Assembly: GCF_000585215.1 (NCBI RefSeq) | Contig: NZ_AONC01000046.1 | Location: 1 to 32,416 of the forward strand | Source of the DNA: Imhoffiella purpurea | Lineage (GTDB): Bacteria > Pseudomonadota > Gammaproteobacteria > Chromatiales > Chromatiaceae | Direction of reading: 5' to 3' | Length of the DNA stretch: 32,416 nt | Shown here: in pieces, positions 22,545-31,122 of the stretch | Layout of the letters: each line of letters starts with the position of its first letter | Position numbering within the stretch: position 1 is the first letter of the stretch | The notes under the pieces: generated by a model | Databases searched by the model: none | Told to the model about the DNA's origin: nothing | The model's input: only the letters and a program-made list of their open reading frames with translations | Program-made: the position numbers and the translations under genes

Positions 22545-24956
22545 TCATTCGCCGGTGTCCGAAGGCGTCTCCGGGAGACGGCGGAGGAGATCGGCGACCA
22601 TGGATCCGCATACCTCGCCGCCGAAACCCTGGGTATGGGTCACCATGCAGGCGAAGACGAGTGCGTCCCCACCTGCCGGGGGTTGGTGCCAGCCGATCAG
22701 CCAGGCGGTGCCGTAGGGCTCCTTGGTGCCCGATCCGTCCGTCCGAGCGACATCGGCCGTGCCGGTCTTGGCGTAGGTGTCGCACCAGATATCGGGGCCG
22801 GTCTCGCTGAAGGCCCTGGCCGCGGTTCCGGCCCGAACGACGTCGCGCATGCCGCGTCGAATGGGCGACAGGTCGGTTCCCAGGGGCGTCGGCGACTCGA
22901 ATCTCGGTGGATTTCCGTTCCAGGCGGCGTCCAGATGGGGGCGGACGATCGCCCCCTGGGACAGAGTGGCGGCGAGGGCGGCCATGCGCAATGGGGTGAC
23001 CAGGACACCCTGACCGATGGCGCTCTGGGCGATGATCCAGCGCAGCGGCGTGGGTCTCTCTCCGAGCAGGTCGATCCGATCCTCGCCCATCCGCGGCGCG
23101 CGGCCGCCGAGCGTCTCTGCCGGGGTGGCGAGCAGCGGCTGGCTGGAGCCGAATCCCAACTGGCGCATGGTGCGGATCAGATGGAGGTCGGGTGGCGGGC
23201 GTTCGGTCAGTGGACGCGGATCCCTCTGATAGCGATCCGCGGCCGTTCCGTCGAGCTGCAGCGCCAAGGCCGCGAACCAGGTATTGAGCGATTCGCGCAG
23301 CGCGCTGGCGACGCTCAGATCATAGGCGGGCGCCGTTTGTCCCGGACACCTGGCCGTGGGGCGGCCGGGGGATGGCCGCAGCAGGTTCTGGAGCGTCTCC
23401 CGACCGAAATTGCCGATGGTGTGAATTCCCCCGGCCGGATGGCCGCCCTCGATGCCCGCATAGGGATCGATGTCTGTCGAGGCCAATCCGAGCCCCGTGA
23501 GCCGCTCGAAATCGCGGGCGGAGAGTCCGGACAGCATGCGGGCTACATCCGCCCGATCGGCGCTGGCCTGGAGTCCGGCGAGTGCGATCAGCGGCTTGAA
23601 GGTCGAGCCCGCCGCCTGATGGCGGTCCACGCCCTCCCAGGCGCGCATCCGGAGCGGATCGGCCAGCGGATAGACGCGGGAGAAGGCCGCCAGATCCCAG
23701 TGGGTGACCTGGTTCATCGGCGGCGGCTGCGGGCGACCGGCGGCGGCCAGGATGGCGCCATCCGGGCGGAGCAGGACCAGGGCGGCCCGGCGCTCGGCCG
23801 ACCAGGGACCCTGTTCGTCCAGTTCCTCGAGCGTGCCGGTCAGGGCCGCGTTGGCGGCCGTCTGCATCCGGCTGTCCAAGGTGAGTCGCAGTTGGCCAGC
23901 GGGACGGGCGGCGCCGAGCATGGCTCCGAGCCCGAAATAGTCTTGGGGTCCATAGCCGACCAATGGTATCAATCCGAGTTGCTCGGCCTCTGGCGTGGGG
24001 TGGAGATCCCGATCGAGCAGGGGCAGGCCGTCGGCCGTGGTGACGGACCAGATGGCGGGCGTGCCCCCGCTACCGGGCCGTGGCGGGTGCCAGACGGGTT
24101 CGCACGTCCCTTTGTCGTTCTTCTGTTCGAGCACCGTCACTCCGACCCGCAGTCCCTGCGAGTTCAGACTGGGGTTGAGGGCCGGGTGCAGTCGCAGCCT
24201 GGCGGACAGTGCCCAGGTCCCCTCGGGCGTGCGCCGCCAAGCGGACTTGGGAATGCGCCATTCGCCCGCCTGGCCGGGCTCTCGATTCGGGGCGAGGCAA
24301 GGGGGAGTCGGCCGTTCGCTCCAGATCGGAGGGGGTGCGTAGCCCCGCTGCTGGCCGTTGGGGATCCCTTCCCGGAACTGGCCGATATAGAGGATGTCGA
24401 GCGGTAGGGGCTCGGCGGCCTTGAACTCGCCGCGCCATTCGATGCAATCGGATTGGGAGGCCACGGCGGTCCAGGGCGCGAAGCCGAGACGCAATTGCCC
24501 CTGGTGAACGTAGCCGAAGGATTCGTCGACCAGTGCCCGGGTGTCGACGAGATGCTCATCCCGGCAGCCGTGGGCCCGCCACACGCCATGGGTCACACCG
24601 ATGGAGGCGCCGTTGTCGCGCACGGCGCTCAATCGGCGGCTGCGATTCCAGAGTCCGATCTGGTCCTGCAGGCCGGTTCCGGCGGCGGTGCCGTAGAGAT
24701 CGCGCATCAGCCGCATGTCGGATGTCTCCTGGCGCTCGCCGCGCCAGGCCGCGGCCAGGGCCGCGTCCGGCGGCGGCAGCTGCAGCCGGGCATCGGGACC
24801 GATCGTCAGCAGGCCGGATCGGGAGAGTCCCTCGAAGAGATCCTGAGCGGCGGTGCGGGCACCGGTGGCCTCCCGGTCGGGCGGGACGAGGGTCAGCATG
24901 TGCCAGGCGATCAGGATTCCGAGCGCGCTCAGCGTGAAGGTGGAGAAGCGGCTCAT
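22545..24956 (-). CDS. large class-B-like penicillin-binding protein (transpeptidase)
   Basis: 803 residues, much longer than FtsI or PBP2 (about 570-640). One N-terminal membrane anchor (FSTFTLSALGILIAWHML) is followed by ~370 residues of extracytoplasmic sequence with no domain I recognise. The penicillin-binding transpeptidase domain then shows all three motifs in order: SxxK with Ser451 (GSTFKP), SxN with Ser556 (ESLNTW) and KTG at 730-732 (YAKTGTADV). It should cross-link peptidoglycan together with a SEDS glycosyltransferase, and a SEDS gene lies at the other end of this cluster. There is no transglycosylase domain. The start at 24956 overlaps the stop of the PP2C gene (ATGA); the frame upstream of it belongs to the phosphatase region. 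Confidence 0.88.
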   Translation of the reverse strand: MSRFSTFTLSALGILIAWHMLTLVPPDREATGARTAAQDLFEGLSRSGLLTIGPDARLQLPPPDAALAAAWRGERQETSDMRLMRDLYGTAAGTGLQDQIGLWNRSRRLSAVRDNGASIGVTHGVWRAHGCRDEHLVDTRALVDESFGYVHQGQLRLGFAPWTAVASQSDCIEWRGEFKAAEPLPLDILYIGQFREGIPNGQQRGYAPPPIWSERPTPPCLAPNREPGQAGEWRIPKSAWRRTPEGTWALSARLRLHPALNPSLNSQGLRVGVTVLEQKNDKGTCEPVWHPPRPGSGGTPAIWSVTTADGLPLLDRDLHPTPEAEQLGLIPLVGYGPQDYFGLGAMLGAARPAGQLRLTLDSRMQTAANAALTGTLEELDEQGPWSAERRAALVLLRPDGAILAAAGRPQPPPMNQVTHWDLAAFSRVYPLADPLRMRAWEGVDRHQAAGSTFKPLIALAGLQASADRADVARMLSGLSARDFERLTGLGLASTDIDPYAGIEGGHPAGGIHTIGNFGRETLQNLLRPSPGRPTARCPGQTAPAYDLSVASALRESLNTWFAALALQLDGTAADRYQRDPRPLTERPPPDLHLIRTMRQLGFGSSQPLLATPAETLGGRAPRMGEDRIDLLGERPTPLRWIIAQSAIGQGVLVTPLRMAALAATLSQGAIVRPHLDAAWNGNPPRFESPTPLGTDLSPIRRGMRDVVRAGTAARAFSETGPDIWCDTYAKTGTADVARTDGSGTKEPYGTAWLIGWHQPPAGGDALVFACMVTHTQGFGGEVCGSMVADLLRRLPETPSDTGE

Positions 24957-25876
24957 GAGGTGGATTCCGGATCGAAGAAACCAATGAGCAGGCTCGTGTT
25001 GTCGGTGCTGCCCGCATCGATCGCGGCCTGAGCCAAGCCGCCGAGCGCGCCTGGCGCCATGAGATCGGTCGGTGGTGGCAGCCTGCATGTGCCGCCACTC
25101 CATAGGCCGTCGGTCGCAAGCATCAGGGGTACACCCCGGGGTAAATGAAGCGTCCGGAGATCGGCATGCCCTTCCAGAGAGGGGAGATCCCGAACGGAAT
25201 CGAGCCGGATGTCGGGCGAGAAGCCGAAGCTTTCATGACCCTCCGCGTCCATCTTCAGGCCCCAGGCACCATGGCCGAGCGCTTGGGCAAGGCGTCGATC
25301 AGGGCGCTTCCGCTCGGCGGCATAGGCCGAGGCATCGATGCGGCCGTCGCGATAGCCGAACTCGGCCAAGGTATGGTCACGGGTCAGAAGCTGCCAATCA
25401 TCATCCAAGCCGAGCCAGGCACGGCTGTCGCCGAGATGGAGCAGATGGCAGCGGCGGCGGAGGCGGTCGACCTCGGCCCAGATCAGGGTCGTTCCAGGGC
25501 TGTTGGCCTGACCCGTGCCGAAGCGGCGCAAGAGATCGTGATGCAGATCGAGGATGGCGTGGCGCTGCGCGATCGCCGATGAGCAGGGCGGCAACAGGCG
25601 AAGCGCATCCACGGCCGCCTCGGCGATCTCGCGTCCATGGGCATGGCCTCCCATGCCGTCCAGAACCGCCATCCGGACCCAACGAGCCGACCAGGCCCGG
25701 CGGGCTTCTTCCGTGGCGCTTCCATCGCGCAGCCAATGCGCCCTGGCCTGTCCGTCCGATGTATGAGCGATGAGCAGATAGTTGTCCTGATTCTCGCTTC
25801 TTCGGCTCCTGAGGCTGATCGCTTCCGTCTTGAAATCGGGGAGCAGCGAGGACAGGAAGCGTCCTATGGCACCCAT
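24953..25876 (-). CDS. PP2C-family protein phosphatase
   Basis: 307-residue soluble Ser/Thr phosphatase of the PPM/PP2C fold. Metal-binding and core motifs are present: SENQDNYLL (motif 1 region), AVLDGMGGHAHGREIAE (DGxGGH), HLLHLGDSRAWL (GDSR), MLATDGLW (DG) and GSTDNTSLLIGFF (the DN motif near the end). All expected metal-binding aspartates appear intact. It overlaps its neighbours on both sides (TGATG with the FHA-type gene, ATGA with the PBP gene), so the three are made together. By analogy with PstP of Actinobacteria it may dephosphorylate cell-wall regulators, but its target and its kinase are unknown. Confidence 0.88.
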   Translation of the reverse strand: MGAIGRFLSSLLPDFKTEAISLRSRRSENQDNYLLIAHTSDGQARAHWLRDGSATEEARRAWSARWVRMAVLDGMGGHAHGREIAEAAVDALRLLPPCSSAIAQRHAILDLHHDLLRRFGTGQANSPGTTLIWAEVDRLRRRCHLLHLGDSRAWLGLDDDWQLLTRDHTLAEFGYRDGRIDASAYAAERKRPDRRLAQALGHGAWGLKMDAEGHESFGFSPDIRLDSVRDLPSLEGHADLRTLHLPRGVPLMLATDGLWSGGTCRLPPPTDLMAPGALGGLAQAAIDAGSTDNTSLLIGFFDPESTS

Positions 25877-27516
25877 CAGCCGCTCTTGGAGCGATAGCGC
25901 AGCAGATAATGACCCGCCAGCAGGCAATCCCCTGGCGGGATGACCAATGGCCGGTCGTTCCGATCCTCCGGAATGGGCAGGGGCCGATAGTTCCGGTCGA
26001 GATGCATGAGCGGGCAGCTCGGTTTGCAAGCCTCGGCCAGTAACTGGTCGTCCTCGACCCAAATCCAGGCGTGGCTGCGCGACAGGCTCAGGTTGTTGAG
26101 CGTGAATCCCGGATCCGTTCCGCTGGACCAGAACAGTCCCCTGGGCTGTGCAAGCTGATCGAGCGCGAAATCGGGCCTATTGCCGGGGTTCGCAGGATCC
26201 GTGCGTCCCAGCAGGCGCCTCTCATCAGCGGGCGAGTAGAGATCGGGCCGAGGGAGCGACAGCAGGCCATGGCTTCCCGGCAACTCGAAGGGAAGCAGTT
26301 TGGCATCGGTTTGGCCGATTTCGACCGGCTCCGCGATCCGGTCGCCAAGCGTCAGGAGCGGTCGGCCGGGAATGGCGAGGGAGATGCCGCGTCCGTCCAG
26401 CTGAAGGCGAATGAGATCGTCCGGATGCCGCCCGATCCGCTCCGGTGTCGCCGGTGTACCCTCTGGTTCCAGCCAGATCGTCCACTGTCTCAGTCCCTGA
26501 TGAAGGGATGGGAGCAGGATGGCCTCGAGTTCCAATGTGTAGGGAGAGACCGGAGAGGGCAGGCCGGGAATCAGTGTGCCCCCGGCGTCGCCATAGGACT
26601 GAAATCGAGAGACACTGGCCGGTACGAGTTCCAGCGCCAGGTGTTGAGATTCGTGACCATCGGGGCTGCGAAGCTCGAAGATCCAGCGGTCTCCCTGACG
26701 CCGTTCGCTGGCCTGCCATTCGCGGCTGCTGTCGCTGTAGACCGCCCAATCGTTCTCGCCGGTGCGGCGCAAAAAGAGGTAGGTGTCGTCCTCCGTGCGC
26801 CAGCCGGGTAGGGGGATGGGGCCGCTTCCCTCCGGCGTCAGCAACAGACATTCCTGGTCGGCATAGAATCCAGGCGGTTGTGCCTGGGCATGCTTGCTTG
26901 GCAGCCACTGCAGGGAATCCAAGACCAAAGGTGCCTTGTCGAGGCTTGGCTGAAGGTCGAAGACCGGCTGGTCCTGAGGGTCTGGCAGAAAGACCGCGGG
27001 ACCGAACAGGAATAGAACCTCGTTTGCAGGCAGGCGCGAATCGGGGCGCAGCAGATAGCGTGGCTGGCGGCCGGTTGGCAGACTCGACTTGAAGTCCTGC
27101 TGATGGCGAAAGATGAGGTTTTGGGCCGCGACCTCGATGCGCTCCCCTCCGGTGGTTCGGATGTCCTGATCCCAGGTCTGCCGAGGAATATGGAGGATGA
27201 CATCGGTGAAGCAGCGGTGCCCGAGGATCCATCGGCCATGGCCGGGGTCGTTCAGACGCACCCAGCGTCGATGATCCTGAAGTGCGCGACAGAGACGTTT
27301 GCCGGCCTCTCCGCTGGACGACTCCTGGATATGGCGTCCGCTGCCGCCGCTATTGTCCCAAAGCGCATCCGGGTCGAGCGGATCCTCGACCCCGGTCAGT
27401 CTCAATTGCCAGAGCAGATGGTCATTGTAGGGTGGCAGCCATTCATCTCGCCGATAATGATTGGGGGCTCCCGAGCCTCCCAGGGAGTGGCGAAAACGGT
27501 CGATGAAATCTGCCAT
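25876..27516 (-). CDS. FHA-type domain protein of the cell-wall cluster
   Basis: About 546 residues, no membrane segments, cytoplasmic. The C-terminal ~115 residues look like a forkhead-associated (phosphothreonine-binding) domain: LLGRTDPANPG at the start, then LSLSRSHAWIWVEDDQLLAEA, which matches the Sx(R/S)H core, then a DCLLAGHYLLRY closing strand. The rest (residues 1-430) is beta-rich and unfamiliar. The start at 27516 (MADFIDRFRHSLGG) reads naturally; an ATG at 27555 would add 13 residues but has no ribosome binding site. It is the first gene of the minus-strand operon FHA-PP2C-PBP and is divergent from the SEDS gene. FHA assignment is by motif only. Confidence 0.7.
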   Translation of the reverse strand: MADFIDRFRHSLGGSGAPNHYRRDEWLPPYNDHLLWQLRLTGVEDPLDPDALWDNSGGSGRHIQESSSGEAGKRLCRALQDHRRWVRLNDPGHGRWILGHRCFTDVILHIPRQTWDQDIRTTGGERIEVAAQNLIFRHQQDFKSSLPTGRQPRYLLRPDSRLPANEVLFLFGPAVFLPDPQDQPVFDLQPSLDKAPLVLDSLQWLPSKHAQAQPPGFYADQECLLLTPEGSGPIPLPGWRTEDDTYLFLRRTGENDWAVYSDSSREWQASERRQGDRWIFELRSPDGHESQHLALELVPASVSRFQSYGDAGGTLIPGLPSPVSPYTLELEAILLPSLHQGLRQWTIWLEPEGTPATPERIGRHPDDLIRLQLDGRGISLAIPGRPLLTLGDRIAEPVEIGQTDAKLLPFELPGSHGLLSLPRPDLYSPADERRLLGRTDPANPGNRPDFALDQLAQPRGLFWSSGTDPGFTLNNLSLSRSHAWIWVEDDQLLAEACKPSCPLMHLDRNYRPLPIPEDRNDRPLVIPPGDCLLAGHYLLRYRSKSG

Positions 27517-27721
27517 AGAGTATCCATTCCGTTCGAGTTCGACATCACGCAGCATTCATGGCCGAGGTGTCAGCTGATTGCGGTTGCGGCACCTGTCGCC
27601 GGTCGAGGCTGTGCTCGGAGACCCTGATCTGTATGATCCGCTGGATGAGTTTGGTGTCCGATTGTCTTTTGGCTTCAGACGTTTGAAGTCCCGAGTCTAA
27701 CCTGAATCGCGGATTCCGCAC
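27517..27721. promoter_or_regulatory. divergent control region of the cell-wall cluster
   Basis: This 205-bp gap lies between the FHA-type gene (minus) and the SEDS gene (plus), so both transcripts should start here. No high-quality sigma-70 pair is evident by eye. An 11-bp palindrome GCGGATTCCGC lies at 27709-27719, directly before the SEDS start codon, and CTTCA/TGAAG arms flank six bases just upstream. Either could bind a regulator. The assignment of promoter function is from gene layout. Confidence 0.4.
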
Positions 27722-30190
27722 ATGCATCGAGATCGCTCGCTCGGTCCCTTGTCGCTTTCGCTCTTCCTGCTGCTCGGCTACCTCTACGCGGCATGGCTCC
27801 TGTTGGAACAGGCCCCCAAGGGTTCCGTGGTGGAGGCGGTGACGATTGCCCTCGAGCCCGATAGCGACCCTTTGATTCTCGGGCGTGAAGAGCTTGGGCA
27901 GCGCTTCGGAAGCGCCTCTGCGGCCCTAGACCATCTGCGCGTGCGTCGCGATCGGACGGGCTGGTGGGTCGCCAATGTGTCCGACCGACGTCGGGTGGAT
28001 GCGCCAACGTCCCTGCACCCCACGCGTTATCTCCGACGCTGGTCCTTGGCCAGGGGGGATCGTCTGCGTCTGGACGGCGTCTCGATCGAGGTGACGGAGG
28101 CTCGGGCCGATCGTTTGGTTCTGTCCGCCCACTCCGGTCGTGTCCGCTGGGAGGCGGGAACACTCTATCAGGATCTGCAGCCCTTCTCCGAATGTCCGGA
28201 TGAAGGAGACCATTGGTGGATGCGCCACCTGCGCCCGAATGCCGAGCTGGTCTTGTTTTCGATCGGCGGTCAGGTGCCCTGTCCGGTGCGCTGGTCCCTG
28301 TCCGCTGTTCCATCGAAAGGGGCCAGGGTGCTTTGGTCCGAGGGACGTTTTTGGCTCGCCCCTGGATCGGCCGAGGTCCGCTTCGCGCGTGCCGGCGAGC
28401 AGCAGTGGCGTGGATTCGGCGACCTGGAATGGCGTCTCGACGACCCGGCCGAGCCGACGCGGCGTTTGGTATTGGGGCGTACCAGTTATAGCTTGGACTG
28501 GACGGCGGCCGGGTCCGAGGGTTCCGTCCTGAGGCTGGTCCCGAGCGGAGGAACCGATGTCTGGCCAGCGTCGCGCGAGGAGACGCGGCCCGTTTCGCGC
28601 GACGAGCGTGTGTCGTCGACCTGGGAGAAGCGAAGCGCGCCAGCGGAGGGTTGGCCGGGGATCGGCGAATGGATGGTGGATCACTGGCCCTGGTGTTGCC
28701 TCGCCCTGAGCTTGGCCTTGGTCGCCGGAGCGCTCGAGCTGCGTCGGACCAGGCATGATCGGCAGATACCGCTCGGCGTGCGGCTGGCCGCTCGGGTGCC
28801 AGCCTTTCTCCTCGGCATCCTGACCTTGGCGACTGTCTGGACGGGTCCTGTTTCCCCGGTCTGGCTCTTGATGTCGATCGCGCTGGGTTGGGGGCTTGCG
28901 ACGCTGTTGCTCGGTCTCGGCGGCCGGCTCGCCGGTCCCGTCGGCTGGTTGTGGTCGGCGGCGCTGGGATTGGTCTTGATCGGCGCCCTGGTCCAGGGAC
29001 AGTTGGGGCTTGGTGGCGACAATAGCCGCTGGCTACTGATCGCCCGGGACCACTGGCGTGCATTGGCCCTGATGGGCTGGCTGATACTCCCTCTGACCCT
29101 GGTCCGGCGCGATAGTCTGGAACGGCTGGCGACCCAGCTGACCGATCCGGAGGCATCGGCCGTCTGGAGGCGTTTGCGTCTATTCCTCTTGTCGGGCGCG
29201 GTGCTCGTCCTGCTGGCTCAAGGTCTGTTCGGACGCGAGGAGGGCCTGGCCGGCGTTCAGCCCGTCGAGGGCGTCAAGATCCTCACGGCACTGCTGCTCG
29301 CCTATGTGGCGCGGCGGCTGTGGGCGCGCCGTGCCGGCCTCGGCAGCTACCATCGCGCCGCGCCGCTGCGCTCCAGCCTGGAGCTGACCGGGATCGCCTT
29401 CTTCTTCCTGGCGTTCGCCCTGGCGCTCCTCTGGGCCGTGCATGATATGTCCCCGGCCTTGCTGCTCCTGATGCTGGTGCTTCCCGGGATGTGGCTGGTC
29501 GCGCCGCACCCGCTTGGCGTGCCGAGCCAGGGTGCGCGATGGATCCGGATCGGGATCGCCGGGGCGAGCCTGCTGGGGCTCGGTTTCCTGATCTGGATCC
29601 ACGCCGATCCGGACATGCTGCCGCGCTGGTTTCCGCAATATGCCCGACTCATGGCCTGGGCGCAGCCCGAGCGTTTTCCCGAGAGCGGCTATCAGGTCCG
29701 GATGGCCTTGGATCTGGCTGCAGCGGGGGGCTTCATGGGGCCAGTGACCGGTCCCTTCGGCTGGAACGGTGCGGTGATGGGGTTGCCCGTGGTCCAGAAC
29801 GACTTCATCGGTGCCTTCGTGCTCAATCGCGCCGGTTCCATTGCTGGAATCCTCGTCCTGCTGCTGCAGCTGCTGTTCGCTGGATCCCTGTTTGCACTGA
29901 GCGAGCGCCTATCCGCTTGGGGCCGGAGTAGGGATGTCGCCCAACAGGGTCTTGGCGTCTTCCTGTCGTTCGCGCTCTTCGCTCTGGCCTGGCTCTTCGT
30001 CGCCCATGCGCTCATTGCCTGGGGCAACGTGCTCGGGCTCCTGCCGGTGATGGGGCAGCCCATGACCTTCATCGCCAGCGGCAACAGCCACCTTCTGTTC
30101 TTTGCCTTGCCCCTGCTGCTGATCGGGCTGACGAGTGGCTGGATGATGGTCGGGGCGGATGATCGGTCGTCGAGGTTCGGCAAACCATGA
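27722..30190 (+). CDS. oversized FtsW/RodA (SEDS) family protein with N-terminal FHA-like extracytoplasmic domain
   Basis: 822 residues, about twice a normal SEDS peptidoglycan polymerase. After one membrane helix (~9-28) comes a ~290-residue soluble segment whose first part (about 42-126: LILGREELGQ, HLRVRRDRTGWWVANVSDRRRV, SLARGDRLRLDGVSIEV) reads like an FHA fold; by the positive-inside rule it lies outside the membrane. From ~322 there are about a dozen helices with SEDS hallmarks: GLAGVQPVEGVKI (QPSE-type motif), the NDFI motif with Asp694 at the place of the catalytic aspartate of RodA/FtsW, and NVLGLLPVMGQPMTFIASGNSHLL (the LPxTGxPLPFxSxGGSS motif). Several family residues have changed. 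Expected to polymerise lipid II together with the PBP at the other end of the cluster. Confidence 0.85.
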   Translation: MHRDRSLGPLSLSLFLLLGYLYAAWLLLEQAPKGSVVEAVTIALEPDSDPLILGREELGQRFGSASAALDHLRVRRDRTGWWVANVSDRRRVDAPTSLHPTRYLRRWSLARGDRLRLDGVSIEVTEARADRLVLSAHSGRVRWEAGTLYQDLQPFSECPDEGDHWWMRHLRPNAELVLFSIGGQVPCPVRWSLSAVPSKGARVLWSEGRFWLAPGSAEVRFARAGEQQWRGFGDLEWRLDDPAEPTRRLVLGRTSYSLDWTAAGSEGSVLRLVPSGGTDVWPASREETRPVSRDERVSSTWEKRSAPAEGWPGIGEWMVDHWPWCCLALSLALVAGALELRRTRHDRQIPLGVRLAARVPAFLLGILTLATVWTGPVSPVWLLMSIALGWGLATLLLGLGGRLAGPVGWLWSAALGLVLIGALVQGQLGLGGDNSRWLLIARDHWRALALMGWLILPLTLVRRDSLERLATQLTDPEASAVWRRLRLFLLSGAVLVLLAQGLFGREEGLAGVQPVEGVKILTALLLAYVARRLWARRAGLGSYHRAAPLRSSLELTGIAFFFLAFALALLWAVHDMSPALLLLMLVLPGMWLVAPHPLGVPSQGARWIRIGIAGASLLGLGFLIWIHADPDMLPRWFPQYARLMAWAQPERFPESGYQVRMALDLAAAGGFMGPVTGPFGWNGAVMGLPVVQNDFIGAFVLNRAGSIAGILVLLLQLLFAGSLFALSERLSAWGRSRDVAQQGLGVFLSFALFALAWLFVAHALIAWGNVLGLLPVMGQPMTFIASGNSHLLFFALPLLLIGLTSGWMMVGADDRSSRFGKP

Positions 30191-30342
30191 GCACCCCATT
30201 GAAGAAGCTCCCCATCGGCATCCAGACCTTCCGCGAGATCATCGAGGAGGGCTACACCTATGTCGACAAGACCGCCCACGCCTGGGCGCTGGCCAGCGGC
30301 GGCATGCGCTGGGGCTGTCGCAGCAACCCTTTGCGAACCTGA
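30187..30342 (+). pseudogene. 5' remnant of an AAA-ATPase-like/PD-(D/E)XK family gene
   Basis: The first ~33 residues (KKLPIGIQTFREIIEEGYTYVDKTAHAW) are the hallmark N-terminus of the AAA-ATPase-like proteins with a C-terminal PD-(D/E)XK nuclease domain, which normally run past 500 residues. Here the frame ends after 51 codons. From about 30298 the DNA instead matches the end of an XRE antitoxin in another frame, so the gene was cut and joined to something else. The ATG overlaps the last codon of the SEDS gene. It is not expected to make a functional protein. Confidence 0.75.
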
Positions 30343-30467
30343 TCCAGACGCCCGTGGCCACCCTGCGCGATTGGGAACAAGGGCGATTCACGCCACCCGG
30401 CGCCGTGCTGTACCTGCTGAAGATCACCCTGAAGCATCCCGAGTTGCTGGCGGACCTGGCCGCCTGA
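30298..30467 (+). pseudogene. 3' remnant of an XRE-family antitoxin gene (NadS/HigA-like)
   Basis: In a frame different from the preceding remnant the DNA reads HALGLSQQPFANLIQTPVATLRDWEQGRFTPPGAVLYLLKITLKHPELL and then stops. The TLRDWEQGRxxP...LLxIxxxHPE pattern is the C-terminal half of the helix-turn-helix antitoxin of RelE/HigB-type toxin-antitoxin systems. The N-terminal half and any toxin gene are gone. Together with the AAA-ATPase remnant it marks a deletion or recombination junction. Confidence 0.7.
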
Positions 30468-30513
30468 GCTTCGACTGCCAGAACCGGTCGGGATGTTTCT
30501 CGTACAACCCGCC

Positions 30514-30870
30514 TCAGCCGGCGCTCAAGAGCCGCCGGACCGCCGGAGGATGCCATTTCCCTTGACGCAAACGCTTTCCGACATGCCGCTTGTAGGCGGT
30601 CGGATCCAGCGGATGCTTCGCCTTGTGCCGGGTCGCATTGCAGTAGCGGCAGGCCGCGACGATATTGGACTGAGATGCATCGCCGCCATCGGATCGAGGC
30701 AGCAAATGCTCCCCGGTGCACTTGAGAAGCAGCACGAGCCCTTTGGATAGGCCGTGACGTTTCGCAAAGGCTTCGGGATTCTCCAACCATATCGGCGCAC
30801 CGCAATAGAAACAGCGGCCGGACTGGAGCTTGAACGAACGAGCGCGGGGTTTTGAAAGATTACGGGGCAT
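30514..30870 (-). CDS. HNH endonuclease
   Basis: 118 residues. An HNH fold is clear: a CFYCG zinc knuckle, then CTGEHLLPRSDGGDASQSNIVAACRYCNATRHK, which contains the catalytic histidine motif, the central asparagine and the second CxxC pair. The start at 30870 (MPRNLSKPRARSFKLQSGRCFYCG) has GAGG six bases upstream. The frame stays open further upstream but looks non-coding. Likely a free-standing DNA-cutting enzyme of a mobile element or restriction function. It lies in accessory DNA next to gene remnants and a toxin-antitoxin pair. Confidence 0.8.
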   Translation of the reverse strand: MPRNLSKPRARSFKLQSGRCFYCGAPIWLENPEAFAKRHGLSKGLVLLLKCTGEHLLPRSDGGDASQSNIVAACRYCNATRHKAKHPLDPTAYKRHVGKRLRQGKWHPPAVRRLLSAG

Positions 30871-30991
30871 ATGGGGCCTCAATTGGATGTTGAAGCCCGC
30901 TCGCCTCACAAAGGCAAAGACGGGAACCAGTCGAGTCACTCGCACTGGCAAAGCCTTGCTATCCGTGACGGACAAGCAAGGAGAGTAGGTG

Positions 30992-31015
30992 TTCGCAGCC
31001 GCACTGGGCTGCGAA
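30992..31015. other. perfect 9-bp stem hairpin
   Basis: TTCGCAGCC and GGCTGCGAA pair perfectly around the 6-base loop GCACTG. It lies in the gap between the divergent HNH and brnT genes (30871-31151), which otherwise shows nothing recognisable until the brnT operator. No U-tract follows on either strand, so it is not a typical terminator. It could be a binding site or a mobile-element end. Confidence 0.5.
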
Positions 31016-31122
31016 ATCAGTAAAGCACAGCCCCATAGCACAGGCAAGAGTGCATGCAGCGCTCCTCCTCGAAACCCTACTGCACCCTCCACTTCGTCAC
31101 CGCGATCGGCCAATGGTTGATT

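Noticed and set aside
27675-29156. 493-codon minus-strand open frame opposite the SEDS gene
   Set aside because: Pro/Ser/Arg-rich shadow. The plus strand has the SEDS motifs and membrane helices.
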